DNA from: JBIOJM01 sp044450785
Lineage (GTDB): Bacteria > Planctomycetota > Planctomycetia > Isosphaerales > Isosphaeraceae
NCBI GenBank assembly: GCA_044450785.1
Contig: JBIOJM010000019.1
Location: 1 to 54,698 of the forward strand
Reading direction: 5' to 3'
Length of the DNA: 54,698 nucleotides
Positions 7,853 to 17,039 of the stretch are shown in pieces. Under the pieces are notes generated by a model, which was not told the DNA's origin, ran no database searches, and was given only the letters and a program-made list of their open reading frames with translations. Position 1 is the first letter of the stretch. Every line of letters starts with the position of its first letter. The position numbers and the translations under genes are program-made.

Positions 7853-9055
7853 TCAGTCGGTTCTGTTCGGTTTCTCAGGCTGGGGCGGCGGGGGGGGTAG
7901 GTCTTTCTGCGGCTGATCGGGCTTGCCTTTTTCTCCCTTGAGCTTCTTGACATCCCCTGCCTTCTGATCTTCGGCGGGGGCGGCGGCGTTCTTGGCCTTG
8001 GCCTTTTCCTTGTCCTTGGGCACGTCCGACTGCTTGGTGTTCTGGACCATCTGGGCGTCGCTGAAGGTCACCGGGGTCAGGTTGTACTGCGGCTCCCATT
8101 CGACGGGCCGGTTCTTGAGCGAGATTTCGAGAAAGTGGAAGAGGGCCGAGGTGACCTTGGGTTCAAGTCGTAGGAGCTTGTAGCCGTGGAGTGAGGAGGG
8201 GAAGAGCTCGACCTTGTTAAGCCGCGACCCCTCCACCAGTTGGCGGACCGATTGCACGGCATCCTTCGAAGGATTGTCGCGTTCGCCCGCCAACAGCAGG
8301 AGGGGAACTCGGGTGGCAAGCGAAGCCACGACGTGCCTCAGCACGTAACCGAATCCTTCGGGATTGGGTGAGATGACCGCCAAGGCGCTCAGGTCGCTCG
8401 GACGGCCTTCGATCGTGACCGCCGCGCCGGACTGGAACGCCCAGCCAGCGGCGAGATTCGCCCCATCACCCAGGGCGATCACGCCCAGTTTCGCCAGGTT
8501 CAGGTCACCCCGGTTATGCCGATCCACCAGGAAAAAATAGCCGGCTTGCAGATCCTCCATCAGTTTCGGGCGCTCGTTGGCCGTCAAGGCCCTGCGCGGG
8601 TTCTGGCCTTGCCAGCGCAGATCCATACTGAAAACGGCGTAGCCAAGGCTTTGGAGGTGCTCGGCCAGCCCTTGCCCCTTGAGCTCCTGCACCGCATCCT
8701 CGAAATCCTTGCGCGACCGGCCCATCTCGTGGATGAGCATCACCACCGGCGCGGAGGAGCCAAGCTTCGAGGGGTAGAAGGAGGCGGCCAGCGGCGTCCC
8801 GTCGAACGACCGGAGCCGTAGGGTGTAATGAAACGTCCCCGGCTCAGGCCGCACGGGTACCACGGCTGCCTTGGCCAGTGGGTCGCCCGCTTCAGGGCGA
8901 GCCTTCTTCAACGGGACAGCCCCTTGGTTGCGGGCTTGATCACGGGCACCCCGACCCCGGCGCTGGGCCTGCGCCAGTGTCACTCCGACCATCGCCAGCA
9001 CCATCGCCAGTGCCACCCACGTCTTCCAGGCCAACGCTTTGTGCCGGTCTCGCAT
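7853..9055 (-). CDS. Exported alpha/beta-hydrolase-like protein lacking the nucleophile
   Basis: 400 residues from an ATG seven bases after AGGAGG (a GTG one codon earlier also exists). A signal peptide (WVALAMVLAMVGVTLAQAQ) is followed by a basic linker and an alpha/beta-hydrolase core from about residue 75: VVMLIHEMG (oxyanion-hole region), then VIALGDGANLAAG where a GxSxG elbow is expected. Candidate Asp 260 (LLAGERD) and His 290 (SSLHG) are present, but glycine replaces the nucleophilic serine. The C-terminal 60 residues are Lys/Pro/Glu-rich and disordered. It may be a non-catalytic family member. No operon partner is apparent. Confidence 0.7.
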   Translation of the reverse strand: MRDRHKALAWKTWVALAMVLAMVGVTLAQAQRRGRGARDQARNQGAVPLKKARPEAGDPLAKAAVVPVRPEPGTFHYTLRLRSFDGTPLAASFYPSKLGSSAPVVMLIHEMGRSRKDFEDAVQELKGQGLAEHLQSLGYAVFSMDLRWQGQNPRRALTANERPKLMEDLQAGYFFLVDRHNRGDLNLAKLGVIALGDGANLAAGWAFQSGAAVTIEGRPSDLSALAVISPNPEGFGYVLRHVVASLATRVPLLLLAGERDNPSKDAVQSVRQLVEGSRLNKVELFPSSLHGYKLLRLEPKVTSALFHFLEISLKNRPVEWEPQYNLTPVTFSDAQMVQNTKQSDVPKDKEKAKAKNAAAPAEDQKAGDVKKLKGEKGKPDQPQKDLPPPPPQPEKPNRTD

Positions 9056-9380
9056 CACGATCCCTCCTGCTGCTCATCGCTTGCCTGCACGTTCCATCGT
9101 TCCTCTGGGAACCCCATCTTTACTTCATCGTAAGTTCCGTCAAAACAATGAACAAGCGCAAAGCACCACGAGATGCGGTGGTAAAATCTCAAACGAGATG
9201 AAAAAACCGGGAACACGGCGGGGTCCGCGCGACCACTATGTAAGGTTAACGTGGCGTGTGCTCCGTCCATCGGCGTTGGACCAAGTCCTCGCGATGTGCG
9301 AATCACATCGACCGGGTCGAGGTTTTTCGCAATAGCTTGACGGCCCCTTTTTACCGATGGGTCGAGCGCACGGAGCGACC
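9056..9380. other. Divergent intergenic region
   Basis: This stretch separates the hydrolase-like gene (minus) from the giant sigma-factor gene (plus), so promoters for both should lie here. No gene, palindrome or confident promoter box stands out. Confidence 0.4.
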
Positions 9381-12300
9381 ATGAGTGCTCCAATACGGGA
9401 ATCAGCGCAGCGGAACTCTGGGAGCGGGGGTGGTGTGCGAGAGTCTTTGCAGACGCTCTTCGGAGTCGGCACGTTAACCAGCCTGACCGATGGCCAGCTC
9501 CTGGAACAGTTCGCGCGAGGACGAGGCGAGGTAGCGGAGACAACCTTCACGGCGCTGCTGGAGCGACACGGGCCGATGGTGCTGGGCGTCTGCCGGGCGG
9601 TACTCGGCGATTGGCACGACGCCGAGGACGCCTGTCAGGCCACGTTCCTGGTCCTGGCGCAGCGAGCCGGATCAATCCGGCGGGGGGGCGCTGTGGGAAG
9701 CTGGCTTTATAGCACGGCCCGCCGCGTGGCGCTGCGGGCCCGGCGCCAGTCGGCCCGGCGGCGGGAGAGGGAGCGCCGGCTGGCTCAGCCCGGGATGGCG
9801 GAGCCGATCTCCGCACCACCGGCCGACCCCTGGCCTGAACTGTACGAGGAGCTCGATCGGCTCCCCGAGCCGTTCCGGGCAGTCGTAGTTCTCTGCGACC
9901 TTGAGGGACACTCCTACGAACAGGCAGCCGGGACGCTTCATTGCCCCGTCGGGACCGTCCAAAGCCGGCTGGCACGAGGACGGCAACGGCTCCGGCGTCG
10001 TCTGGAACGCCGAGGAGTCTCGTCGGCCGTCGCTTTGGTCGCTACCGGGCTGACCGTGCGATCAGGTACCGCGGCCGTGTCGCCACGGCTGGCAACCACC
10101 ATTGCCCGAATAGCGATCAGCGTTGCCGAAGGGCAAGCGATCGCCGGCATGGTCCCCAAAACGGTCGCCTTGCTGGTGAGGGCCGAGCTCGGCGGGCATC
10201 TCATGACCCGGGTACTGACGGTTTTGACAACGCTTGTGATGGCCGGACTGGTGGCAGCCGCCGCGATCGGGCTGGTAATCGCCGGGCGGGACGATGAGCC
10301 CAAACCACGTGCCCTAAACGCGACCAGGAAGGCCGACGCTAGCCCAATTCACGTCCGGGTGATCGATATTCAGGGAAAGGGCGCGCCGGGGGTCCTGGTT
10401 GAAGTGGTCGGGCTCGACCTGCCGTGGCATTCGTTCCGAACCGACGCCGGGGGTCGCGTTCAGATCCCTCGGGAGGGGGCGGGCGACCAGTTCCTTTTGC
10501 TTGCCAGGCATGGACGCGAGTCCCTGGCCTGGGCCCAGGTGGGTGATCCGAGCCCGAATCGGCCGACCGGCACGAAAGCCGACTCCATTGTCATGAAGCT
10601 CCTGCCCCTGACCCATCAGATCGAAGGCTCGGTCGTGGACCGCGAGGGAAAACCAATCCCCGGGGTCGAGATCGAGGAGGAAAACTTAAACCACCCGACC
10701 AACGGCGCGGTGATCCTTTCGCTCTCTATACAGGGCACGAGACCAGGCACGCTCCTGGCCGGAGCGGTTACAGACCAGGCGGGGCGGTTCGTCTTGAGGT
10801 TACCCCAGGAGACAAGCGTATTTCTGAGAGGCTTGCACCCCCGGTATATGGGCCAGATGAGCGCCAAAGCGGGTGCCCAGAACCTCGAACCGATGATCCT
10901 CGAGCCAGCCGGAGGGATCGCCGGCACGGCGACCGACGCCGCAACCGGGAGACCGGTTGCGGGGGTGATCGTCGGCGCTCAACTCCTTGAGTACCGCGTT
11001 CGGATTTTGGGCCGCTGGGGTGAGAGTATGACCGACGACCAGGGCCGGTTCGCCATCACTGGCCTGGAGCCGGGAGTCTATAACCTGCTATTCGAGAGGG
11101 TACCAGGCCGTGCGAAGGCCACGGCGCCGGCCGTGGAGGGGCTGCGTGTTCGGGCTGGCGCTGACACGCCGGCTACCCTCACGGTGATCGACGGCCGGCC
11201 CTTGCGCGGCGTTGTGATCGACCAGGAGACCAATCGACCCGTGGCCGGAGTGCAGGTCGGCTGCTACGGCCCGGCGCGACCCAACTCCGGGGCAGCCGTC
11301 TTGACAGGCAAGACCGACCAACAAGGGCGATTCACATTCTACGTTCCGGCGGGCGAGCAAAGCGTCTATATCATGGATGGCGTCTCGTTCAGCCGCCTGA
11401 GCAGTCGGACGCTCGTCGTCCCCGACCAGGGTGAAATCGAGCCGGTGCGGCTGCTACGAACCAGCCAGGCGATCGGCTCGGCCAGGTACACGATGAAGGC
11501 TCAAGTCCGCGAGAAGGTGAAGGAGGAAATCCGACCGAGCCCACCGGCTCCGGCGAAGGTTCAAGAGAAAGCGAAACCGCCGGCATCAGACCCGAACGTT
11601 CGCACGTTGACCGGCCGCGTGCGCGACCCGCAAGGCCGGCCGCTGTTCGGCGTCCACGTCAATGTCGATCCCGGCTTGCCGCTTGCCGGTGCCGACCCGG
11701 TGGGCCCCGACATCGCCATTACGGACCGAGAAGGTACGTTTGTGCTCCAGGGGTTGCCCCGGCGCGCGCTTCAGATCAACTTGAACCGGCCGAATTCTGA
11801 GTTCCAGACCGAAGCCCTACCGGCCGATCGCAATGAGGTAGAATGGACGTACCGTCCGAAGTCCCATCCACAAGCCAAGCGTCAAGCTCCCCCCACCGAG
11901 GACGAGTCGATTCCTCCCGGACTCCGCCAACGGTTGACATTCGTTGACCTGGCCCACAGTGGCAATGACTTCCTGGCCGACGGTCCCGGCAGCGGCGGCA
12001 ATGACCTGAATCGCCTGCCGCGCGGCGTGCACAAGCTGGGCGATGCCTTTTTCCGCGTCGGCGAGATGATGGTCCACGTCCAGGGCAAGCTGCGGCCCGA
12101 ACTGCCCCGGGCCGTCAAGGGGATCAAGGTCCGCGCCCGGGGCCGAGTGCTTCACATCCTGCACGCAACACAGTATGGGGCCGACGCGGGCACATTGATC
12201 GGGGCCTATATCATCCACTACGCCGATGGGTCCACGGAACGGATTCCGATCATCTATGGCCGAACCCTCGTCAACTGGTTTGACTTCCCGGCCCGGAAGG

Positions 12301-12500
12301 AGGAGCCAGCCGAGGCTCAAGTTGCCTGGACCGGATCGAATGACTCGATCGACTTGAACCCAGGCTTCAAGGTCCGGTTGCTCGCCAAGTCCTGGACCAA
12401 TCCGCACCCGGAGAAAGAGATTGCGACCCTTGACGTCCTCTCGGCCGGCACGGCGTGCGACCCGTTCCTGGTGGCCGTAACCCTGGAACGGGACAGGTAA
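9381..12500 (+). CDS. ECF sigma factor fused to a membrane anchor and exported carboxypeptidase-regulatory-like domains
   Basis: 1039 residues; ATG with GGAG 7 bases upstream is preferred over the ATG eight codons earlier. Region 2 of sigma-70 lies at about 45-122 (GDWHDAEDACQATFLVLAQR) and region 4 at about 152-205 (LPEPFRAVVVLCDLEGHSYEQAA, then VGTVQSRLARGRQRL). One transmembrane helix (about 277-302) follows. After it come several CarboxypepD_reg-like beta-sandwich units and a C-terminal domain with the signature NDLNRLPRGV and HILHATQYG. The inferred topology places sigma inside and sensor domains outside. Similar fused sigma factors are a planctomycete trait. A likely mechanism is signal-dependent release or tethering of the sigma part. 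Confidence 0.85.
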   Translation: MSAPIRESAQRNSGSGGGVRESLQTLFGVGTLTSLTDGQLLEQFARGRGEVAETTFTALLERHGPMVLGVCRAVLGDWHDAEDACQATFLVLAQRAGSIRRGGAVGSWLYSTARRVALRARRQSARRRERERRLAQPGMAEPISAPPADPWPELYEELDRLPEPFRAVVVLCDLEGHSYEQAAGTLHCPVGTVQSRLARGRQRLRRRLERRGVSSAVALVATGLTVRSGTAAVSPRLATTIARIAISVAEGQAIAGMVPKTVALLVRAELGGHLMTRVLTVLTTLVMAGLVAAAAIGLVIAGRDDEPKPRALNATRKADASPIHVRVIDIQGKGAPGVLVEVVGLDLPWHSFRTDAGGRVQIPREGAGDQFLLLARHGRESLAWAQVGDPSPNRPTGTKADSIVMKLLPLTHQIEGSVVDREGKPIPGVEIEEENLNHPTNGAVILSLSIQGTRPGTLLAGAVTDQAGRFVLRLPQETSVFLRGLHPRYMGQMSAKAGAQNLEPMILEPAGGIAGTATDAATGRPVAGVIVGAQLLEYRVRILGRWGESMTDDQGRFAITGLEPGVYNLLFERVPGRAKATAPAVEGLRVRAGADTPATLTVIDGRPLRGVVIDQETNRPVAGVQVGCYGPARPNSGAAVLTGKTDQQGRFTFYVPAGEQSVYIMDGVSFSRLSSRTLVVPDQGEIEPVRLLRTSQAIGSARYTMKAQVREKVKEEIRPSPPAPAKVQEKAKPPASDPNVRTLTGRVRDPQGRPLFGVHVNVDPGLPLAGADPVGPDIAITDREGTFVLQGLPRRALQINLNRPNSEFQTEALPADRNEVEWTYRPKSHPQAKRQAPPTEDESIPPGLRQRLTFVDLAHSGNDFLADGPGSGGNDLNRLPRGVHKLGDAFFRVGEMMVHVQGKLRPELPRAVKGIKVRARGRVLHILHATQYGADAGTLIGAYIIHYADGSTERIPIIYGRTLVNWFDFPARKEEPAEAQVAWTGSNDSIDLNPGFKVRLLAKSWTNPHPEKEIATLDVLSAGTACDPFLVAVTLERDR

Positions 12501-12669
12501 GATATTCCCTCGTTGATGCTCTGGTTTAGTCGAAGCCGGCACCTGCTGGTGACTTCCGGCTTGCAACAGCCCAACATTCGAACCATCTTAAAGGTGACGA
12601 ACAGGGCGTGCAGTCCCCCCATGAGGGACAAACCGATCGATCGAGGGTGCCAATCTGGGAGCTACTTCC

Positions 12670-14031
12670 ATGAGCAGAACCCCTTTCTCTTCGCCATCTG
12701 GGTGGCCGACGCGTCGCCAGTTCGGCCGGGCCGTTGCGTGCTCAGCAATGGGCGCTCTGGCTGCACCGGCGATTGTGCGCGGCCGGAACCTGAACGAGAA
12801 GCTGAATATCGCCATGATCGGCGTGGGGGGCCGAGGCGCGGCCAATCTGGGCGGAGTCGCCGCCGAAAACATTGTTGCGCTCTGCGACGTATTCGAACCG
12901 GCGGTCGACCGGGCCGCGGTGGACTACCCGCACGCACGCCGCTGTCGCGACTTCCGCAAGCTCTACGACCACGCCCGCGAGTTCGACGCTGTCGTTGTGA
13001 GCACAACGGAGCACACGCACGCCTTCGCCACCCTGCCAGCCTTGCAACTGGGCAAACACGTCTATTGCGAGAAACCCCTGACCTACAACATCTGGGAGGC
13101 ACGCGTCATCCGCGAAGCCGCCGCCAAAGCCAAGGTCGCGACCCAGATGGGAACCCAGATCCACGCCACCGACAACTACCGGCGCGTCGTGGAGTTGATC
13201 CAGACCGGCGCGATCGGGCCGGTGCACGAGGTGCACGTCTGGGTGGGGCGAGCCTGGGGCCGGCAGTCGAAGGAAGCCGCCCAGCGACACGAAGATATCG
13301 TCTTCGCGAGCGAGCGGCCCAGTAACCCGTCGCCTCTCCCCAAGGGACTGGACTGGGACTTGTGGCTCGGCCCCGCACCTGTGCGGCCGTTCAACGAGGT
13401 CTACTTCCCCGGGCCCAAGTGGTATCGCTGGTGGGACTTCGGCAACGGGACCATGAGCGACCTGGGAAGCCACTGGAACGACCTGCCGTTCTGGGCACTC
13501 AAGCTCCACGTACCGCGGACCATCGAGGCGGCCGGCCTCCCACCCCACCCTGAAATCGCCCCAGCCTCGATGCGAGTGACTTACGAATACGGCCCGCGCG
13601 GTGAGCTACCGTCCGTGAAAATGCACTGGTATCAAGGCGAGGACAAGCCGGCGCCATGGCAGACCGGCGCGATTCCCAAGTGGGACAGTGGTGTCCTCTT
13701 CGTCGGCGGCAAGGGGATGCTGCTGGCCAGCTACGACAAGAACGTCCTCTTGCCCGAGAAGGACTTTCGCGACTTCGTTCGTCCCAAGGAGTTCATCCCG
13801 AAGTCACTCGGCCATTACGCCGAGTGGATCCACGCCTGCAAGACAGGTGCGCCGACCACCTGCAACTTCGAGTACGCCGGCTGGCTTACCGAGGCCAACC
13901 ACCTGGGCAACGTCGCCTACCGCACTGGCAAGAAACTCGAGTGGGACGCCGCCAAGCTCTATGCCCCCAATGCCCCCGAAGCCGAGCCATTCATCCGCCG
14001 CGATTACCGCAAGGGATGGACGCTGGGCTGA
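12670..14031 (+). CDS. Gfo/Idh/MocA-family oxidoreductase, Tat-exported
   Basis: 453 residues; GGGAG lies 8 bases before ATG. A twin-arginine signal (TRRQFGRAVACSAMGALAAP, Arg 15-16) precedes the Rossmann fold with GVGGRG (51-56) and the family EKP motif (134-136) followed by a substrate-binding C-terminal domain. The family oxidises or reduces sugars and sugar derivatives with NAD(P). Tat export of a folded, cofactor-loaded enzyme fits the periplasmic location common in planctomycetes. The nearby double DUF1080 gene suggests a role in carbohydrate breakdown. The exact substrate cannot be told. Confidence 0.88.
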   Translation: MSRTPFSSPSGWPTRRQFGRAVACSAMGALAAPAIVRGRNLNEKLNIAMIGVGGRGAANLGGVAAENIVALCDVFEPAVDRAAVDYPHARRCRDFRKLYDHAREFDAVVVSTTEHTHAFATLPALQLGKHVYCEKPLTYNIWEARVIREAAAKAKVATQMGTQIHATDNYRRVVELIQTGAIGPVHEVHVWVGRAWGRQSKEAAQRHEDIVFASERPSNPSPLPKGLDWDLWLGPAPVRPFNEVYFPGPKWYRWWDFGNGTMSDLGSHWNDLPFWALKLHVPRTIEAAGLPPHPEIAPASMRVTYEYGPRGELPSVKMHWYQGEDKPAPWQTGAIPKWDSGVLFVGGKGMLLASYDKNVLLPEKDFRDFVRPKEFIPKSLGHYAEWIHACKTGAPTTCNFEYAGWLTEANHLGNVAYRTGKKLEWDAAKLYAPNAPEAEPFIRRDYRKGWTLG

Positions 14032-14042
14032 GAATTGCCAAC

Positions 14043-15197
14043 ATGACGATCCACACTCTGGAAGCCACCCACCTTGGCCCCATCGAGCACGCACAGGTCC
14101 GCTTCGGCGACTTGACCGTCTTCGTGGGGCCGCAGGCGACGGGGAAGAGCATCCTGGTCCAATTCTTCAAGCTCTTGGTGGATTCCGGGGCGATCGTCGC
14201 GGAAATGAAACGGCAAGGGCTCGACTGGGAAAAACAACTCGAGCCGTTCCTGGATATCTATCTCGGCGAGGGAATGAGCAGTGTTTGGAATAACGGTCAA
14301 AGTACAATCCGAGTAAACGATCAAGAGATCGACCCGAAGAAGTTGATCGCCCGGCACGGAAACGCCGAGGAGTCCCTTTTCTTCATCCCAGCCCAGCGAG
14401 TTTTGACCCTAAGCCGTGGATGGCCACGACCGTTCTCTGACTACAGTCCCGGCGATCCGTTTGTGGTGCGGGATTTCAGCGAAAAGATCCGCCGCCTTAT
14501 GGAATCCCCCGACTTCGCACATCGGGGATCGCTGTTCCCAAGGACGCGCTGGCTCAAACCGGAGTTCCGCGATCTCTTCCAAAAAACCATCTTCGGCAAA
14601 TTCGGTCTGCGCGTCGACAGCTCGCGTGGACAAAAACGGCTCGTGCTCAGTTCTTCCAACGCGAGCAACCCTCTTCCCTTCATGGTCTGGTCTTCCGGTC
14701 AGCGCGAATTCATCCCCTTGTTGCTGGGTTTCTATTGCCTCTCGCAGCTATTCCACACTCCCCGTCTGGAGAGTCGGTGGGCCGTGATCGAAGAACCCGA
14801 GATGGGCCTGCACCCTCAGGCGATCTCGGCCGTCCTGCTACCTGTGTTGGAGTTGCTGTGCTGGAATTATCGGGTCTGTCTTTCGACGCATTCGCCTCAC
14901 GTCCTGGACTTGGTCTGGGCTCTCAAGGTATTTCAACAAAATCACGCAAGCCCAGAAAAGCTATTGGAACTCTTTGAGATAAGAGCAACGCCTAACCTAA
15001 AAGCTTTGGCAACTGAAATCCTGCAAAAAGACGCTCGCGTGTACTATTTTGACCCCAAATCGCATGAGACGAAAGATATCTCAGAACTCGATCCCGGCTC
15101 CGAAGATATCGCCATGTCAGGTTGGGGCGGCCTCACGGAGTTCAGCGGCCGTGTCGGGGATGTCGTCGCAGACGTTGTCAACGGTTCGACAAGGTGA
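14043..15197 (+). CDS. OLD/AAA_21-like ATPase, putative defence component
   Basis: 384 residues starting 11 bp after the preceding stop. Walker A GPQATGKS (29-36), a signature-like WSSGQRE (216-222), Walker B with the AVIEEPEMGLHP motif (247-258) and a switch His in THSPHVLDL (282-290) define an SMC/ABC-type ATPase like the OLD, RloA and AriA groups. The protein lacks an attached TOPRIM nuclease domain. The next gene on the same strand begins nine bases later and would be its partner. Such ATPases often pair with an effector in anti-phage modules. Codon use looks slightly AT-richer than the flanking metabolic genes. No substrate can be named. Confidence 0.8.
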   Translation: MTIHTLEATHLGPIEHAQVRFGDLTVFVGPQATGKSILVQFFKLLVDSGAIVAEMKRQGLDWEKQLEPFLDIYLGEGMSSVWNNGQSTIRVNDQEIDPKKLIARHGNAEESLFFIPAQRVLTLSRGWPRPFSDYSPGDPFVVRDFSEKIRRLMESPDFAHRGSLFPRTRWLKPEFRDLFQKTIFGKFGLRVDSSRGQKRLVLSSSNASNPLPFMVWSSGQREFIPLLLGFYCLSQLFHTPRLESRWAVIEEPEMGLHPQAISAVLLPVLELLCWNYRVCLSTHSPHVLDLVWALKVFQQNHASPEKLLELFEIRATPNLKALATEILQKDARVYYFDPKSHETKDISELDPGSEDIAMSGWGGLTEFSGRVGDVVADVVNGSTR

Positions 15198-15205
15198 ATG
15201 GGTTC

Positions 15206-15658
15206 ATGAGGTTCAAAGACGCGGTGACTGGGACCGAGGGTTTGACCGACGCGTACTGTCTGGGTCTCCAGGGTCTGAAGGAAGCCGACCGGAATCGGAT
15301 CAAGTGCCGGAATACCCGAAGCCTGAGCGGAAGTGTTCATCTTGACGAGGCCTTGAAGGATACGAATCCCGATGACCCTCGCTGGGATTACGGAATCGGA
15401 TTGTCCGCCGACAGGAGGACGGATCGTGTCATCTGGATCGAGGTCCATCCTGCCTCGTCACACCACATCGATGAAGTGCTCAAGAAACATCGCTGGCTCA
15501 AAGAATGGCTCGCTACCTTGGCTCCTCTACTGAACCAGATGGGCGCCGAGTTCGTGTGGATCGCTAGCGGGAAAGTGTCCATCCCGCCGAACAGTCCTGT
15601 ACGAAGGAAGATCGATGCTCAAGGAATCCACTTCGCCGGAGAACGGCTCAGCCTGTGA
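15206..15658 (+). CDS. Small partner of the ATPase, possibly nuclease-like
   Basis: 150 residues from an ATG with AAGGTGA 8 bases upstream. The sequence has RWDYGIGL (59-66) and then VIWIEVHPASS (75-85), followed by a long helix and a strand VWIASGKVSI. An Asp (61) on one strand and ExH (79-81) on the next is reminiscent of a PD-(D/E)xK nuclease core with His in place of Lys, but this is only a pattern match. No known family is recognised. The tight spacing to the ATPase gene argues that the two products act together. A toxin, nuclease effector or regulator are all possible. Confidence 0.6.
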   Translation: MRFKDAVTGTEGLTDAYCLGLQGLKEADRNRIKCRNTRSLSGSVHLDEALKDTNPDDPRWDYGIGLSADRRTDRVIWIEVHPASSHHIDEVLKKHRWLKEWLATLAPLLNQMGAEFVWIASGKVSIPPNSPVRRKIDAQGIHFAGERLSL

Positions 15659-15711
15659 TCGTGTGCTGGATGGAATGAATTCTCATCAAATTCACGATTG
15701 AGAGATCAGCG

Positions 15712-17034
15712 ATGAAAAGGTCTTTTCTCATCTCGCTCTACTTCCTGGTGCTGACTCTGGCCGGGTTGAGCTCAATCCGGGCCGACGGGGACTTCCGGCC
15801 GCTCTTCAACGGCAAGGATTTGAGCGGGTGGGTGCCGGTCAACGTCGCGCCCGAGACGTTCACGGTGCGCGACGGGATGATCGTCTCGACAGGCAAGCCC
15901 ACCGGCGTGATGCGAACCGACCGGCGGTTCGAGAACTTCACCATCGAGCTGGAGTGGCGCCACCACCAGCCGGGGGGGAACGCTGGGCTGTTCGTCTGGA
16001 GCGACGCGTTGCCGGCCGTCGGCGTGCCGTTCACGCGATCGTTCGAGGTGCAGATCCTCGACGGCCGGAATGGGCCCAACTACACCAGCCACGGCGACGT
16101 GTTCGGCATCTGGGGTGCGACCATGAAGCCCGACCGGCCGCACCCCGCGGGCTGGATGCGCTGCCTGCCCAGCGAGAACCGCGCCAGGCCGTCCCCCGAA
16201 TGGAACCACTACCGCGTCTCCTGCCAGGACGGCGTGCTCAAGCTCGCCGTCAACGGCAAGGAAGTCTCCGGCGCCAGCCAGTGCGTCCCGCGCAAGGGAT
16301 ACATCTGCCTCGAATCGGAGGGCTCGGAATGCCATTTCCGCAACCTCCGCATCAAGGAGATGCCCTCCACCCAGACGACTCCGGCGGAGACGGCGACTCT
16401 CGACAAGGGCTTGATCTCGCTCTACTCGGGGCTGGACCTGCGCGGTTGGCGGTCTGAACCGGGCCACGCCGGACACTGGCGGGCGAGTGACTCGATCCTC
16501 GACTACGACGGCCGTAGCACGGCCAAGGATAAGGACCTCTGGACCGAGAAGGAGTACGGCGACTTCGTGCTGATCGCCGACTGGCGGTTGCCTGGGAAGC
16601 CGGCTCCACGACCGCGACCAGTCGTTCTGTCCAACGGCGACGACGCAACCAACCCCGACGGCTCCCGCAAGACCGCCCTTATCCCCTATGCCGGCGACAG
16701 CGGGATCTTGCTCCGAGGCAGTGGTAAGGCCCAGGTTAACATCACCTGCAACACCATCGGCTCGGGCGAGCTGTATGACTACCGGGTTGATAAGACCATG
16801 CCCGCCGAGGTCCGCGCCGGCGCTATTCCCCGGGTCAAGGCCGACAGCCCGCCCGGTAAATGGAACCGGTTCGTGATCACGCTGAAGAAGGACCGGGGGA
16901 CCGTAGTCCTCAACGGCCAGACCGTGATCGACAACGTGCCGCTCCCGGGCATCCCTGCCCGTGGGCCGATCGGGCTCCAGCACCATGGCGACCCGGTGCA
17001 GTTCACAAACCTTTTCATCAAGGAGCTGGAGTGA
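15712..17034 (+). CDS. Secreted protein with two DUF1080 domains
   Basis: 440 residues with a signal peptide (MKRSFLISLYFLVLTLAGL, cleavage near SIRADG). Two copies of the DUF1080 (3-keto-disaccharide hydrolase) jelly-roll fold follow: the first from FRPLFNGKDLSGW at about 28 to RNLRIKEM at about 220, the second from LISLYSGLDLRGW to the C-terminus FTNLFIKELE. The family hydrolyses 3-keto-glycosides made by oxidation of sugars, and one Gfo/Idh/MocA gene lies 1.7 kb upstream. The second domain is more divergent. The next gene starts five bases after the stop, so the two form an operon. Confidence 0.85.
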   Translation: MKRSFLISLYFLVLTLAGLSSIRADGDFRPLFNGKDLSGWVPVNVAPETFTVRDGMIVSTGKPTGVMRTDRRFENFTIELEWRHHQPGGNAGLFVWSDALPAVGVPFTRSFEVQILDGRNGPNYTSHGDVFGIWGATMKPDRPHPAGWMRCLPSENRARPSPEWNHYRVSCQDGVLKLAVNGKEVSGASQCVPRKGYICLESEGSECHFRNLRIKEMPSTQTTPAETATLDKGLISLYSGLDLRGWRSEPGHAGHWRASDSILDYDGRSTAKDKDLWTEKEYGDFVLIADWRLPGKPAPRPRPVVLSNGDDATNPDGSRKTALIPYAGDSGILLRGSGKAQVNITCNTIGSGELYDYRVDKTMPAEVRAGAIPRVKADSPPGKWNRFVITLKKDRGTVVLNGQTVIDNVPLPGIPARGPIGLQHHGDPVQFTNLFIKELE

Positions 17035-17039
17035 AGCCG

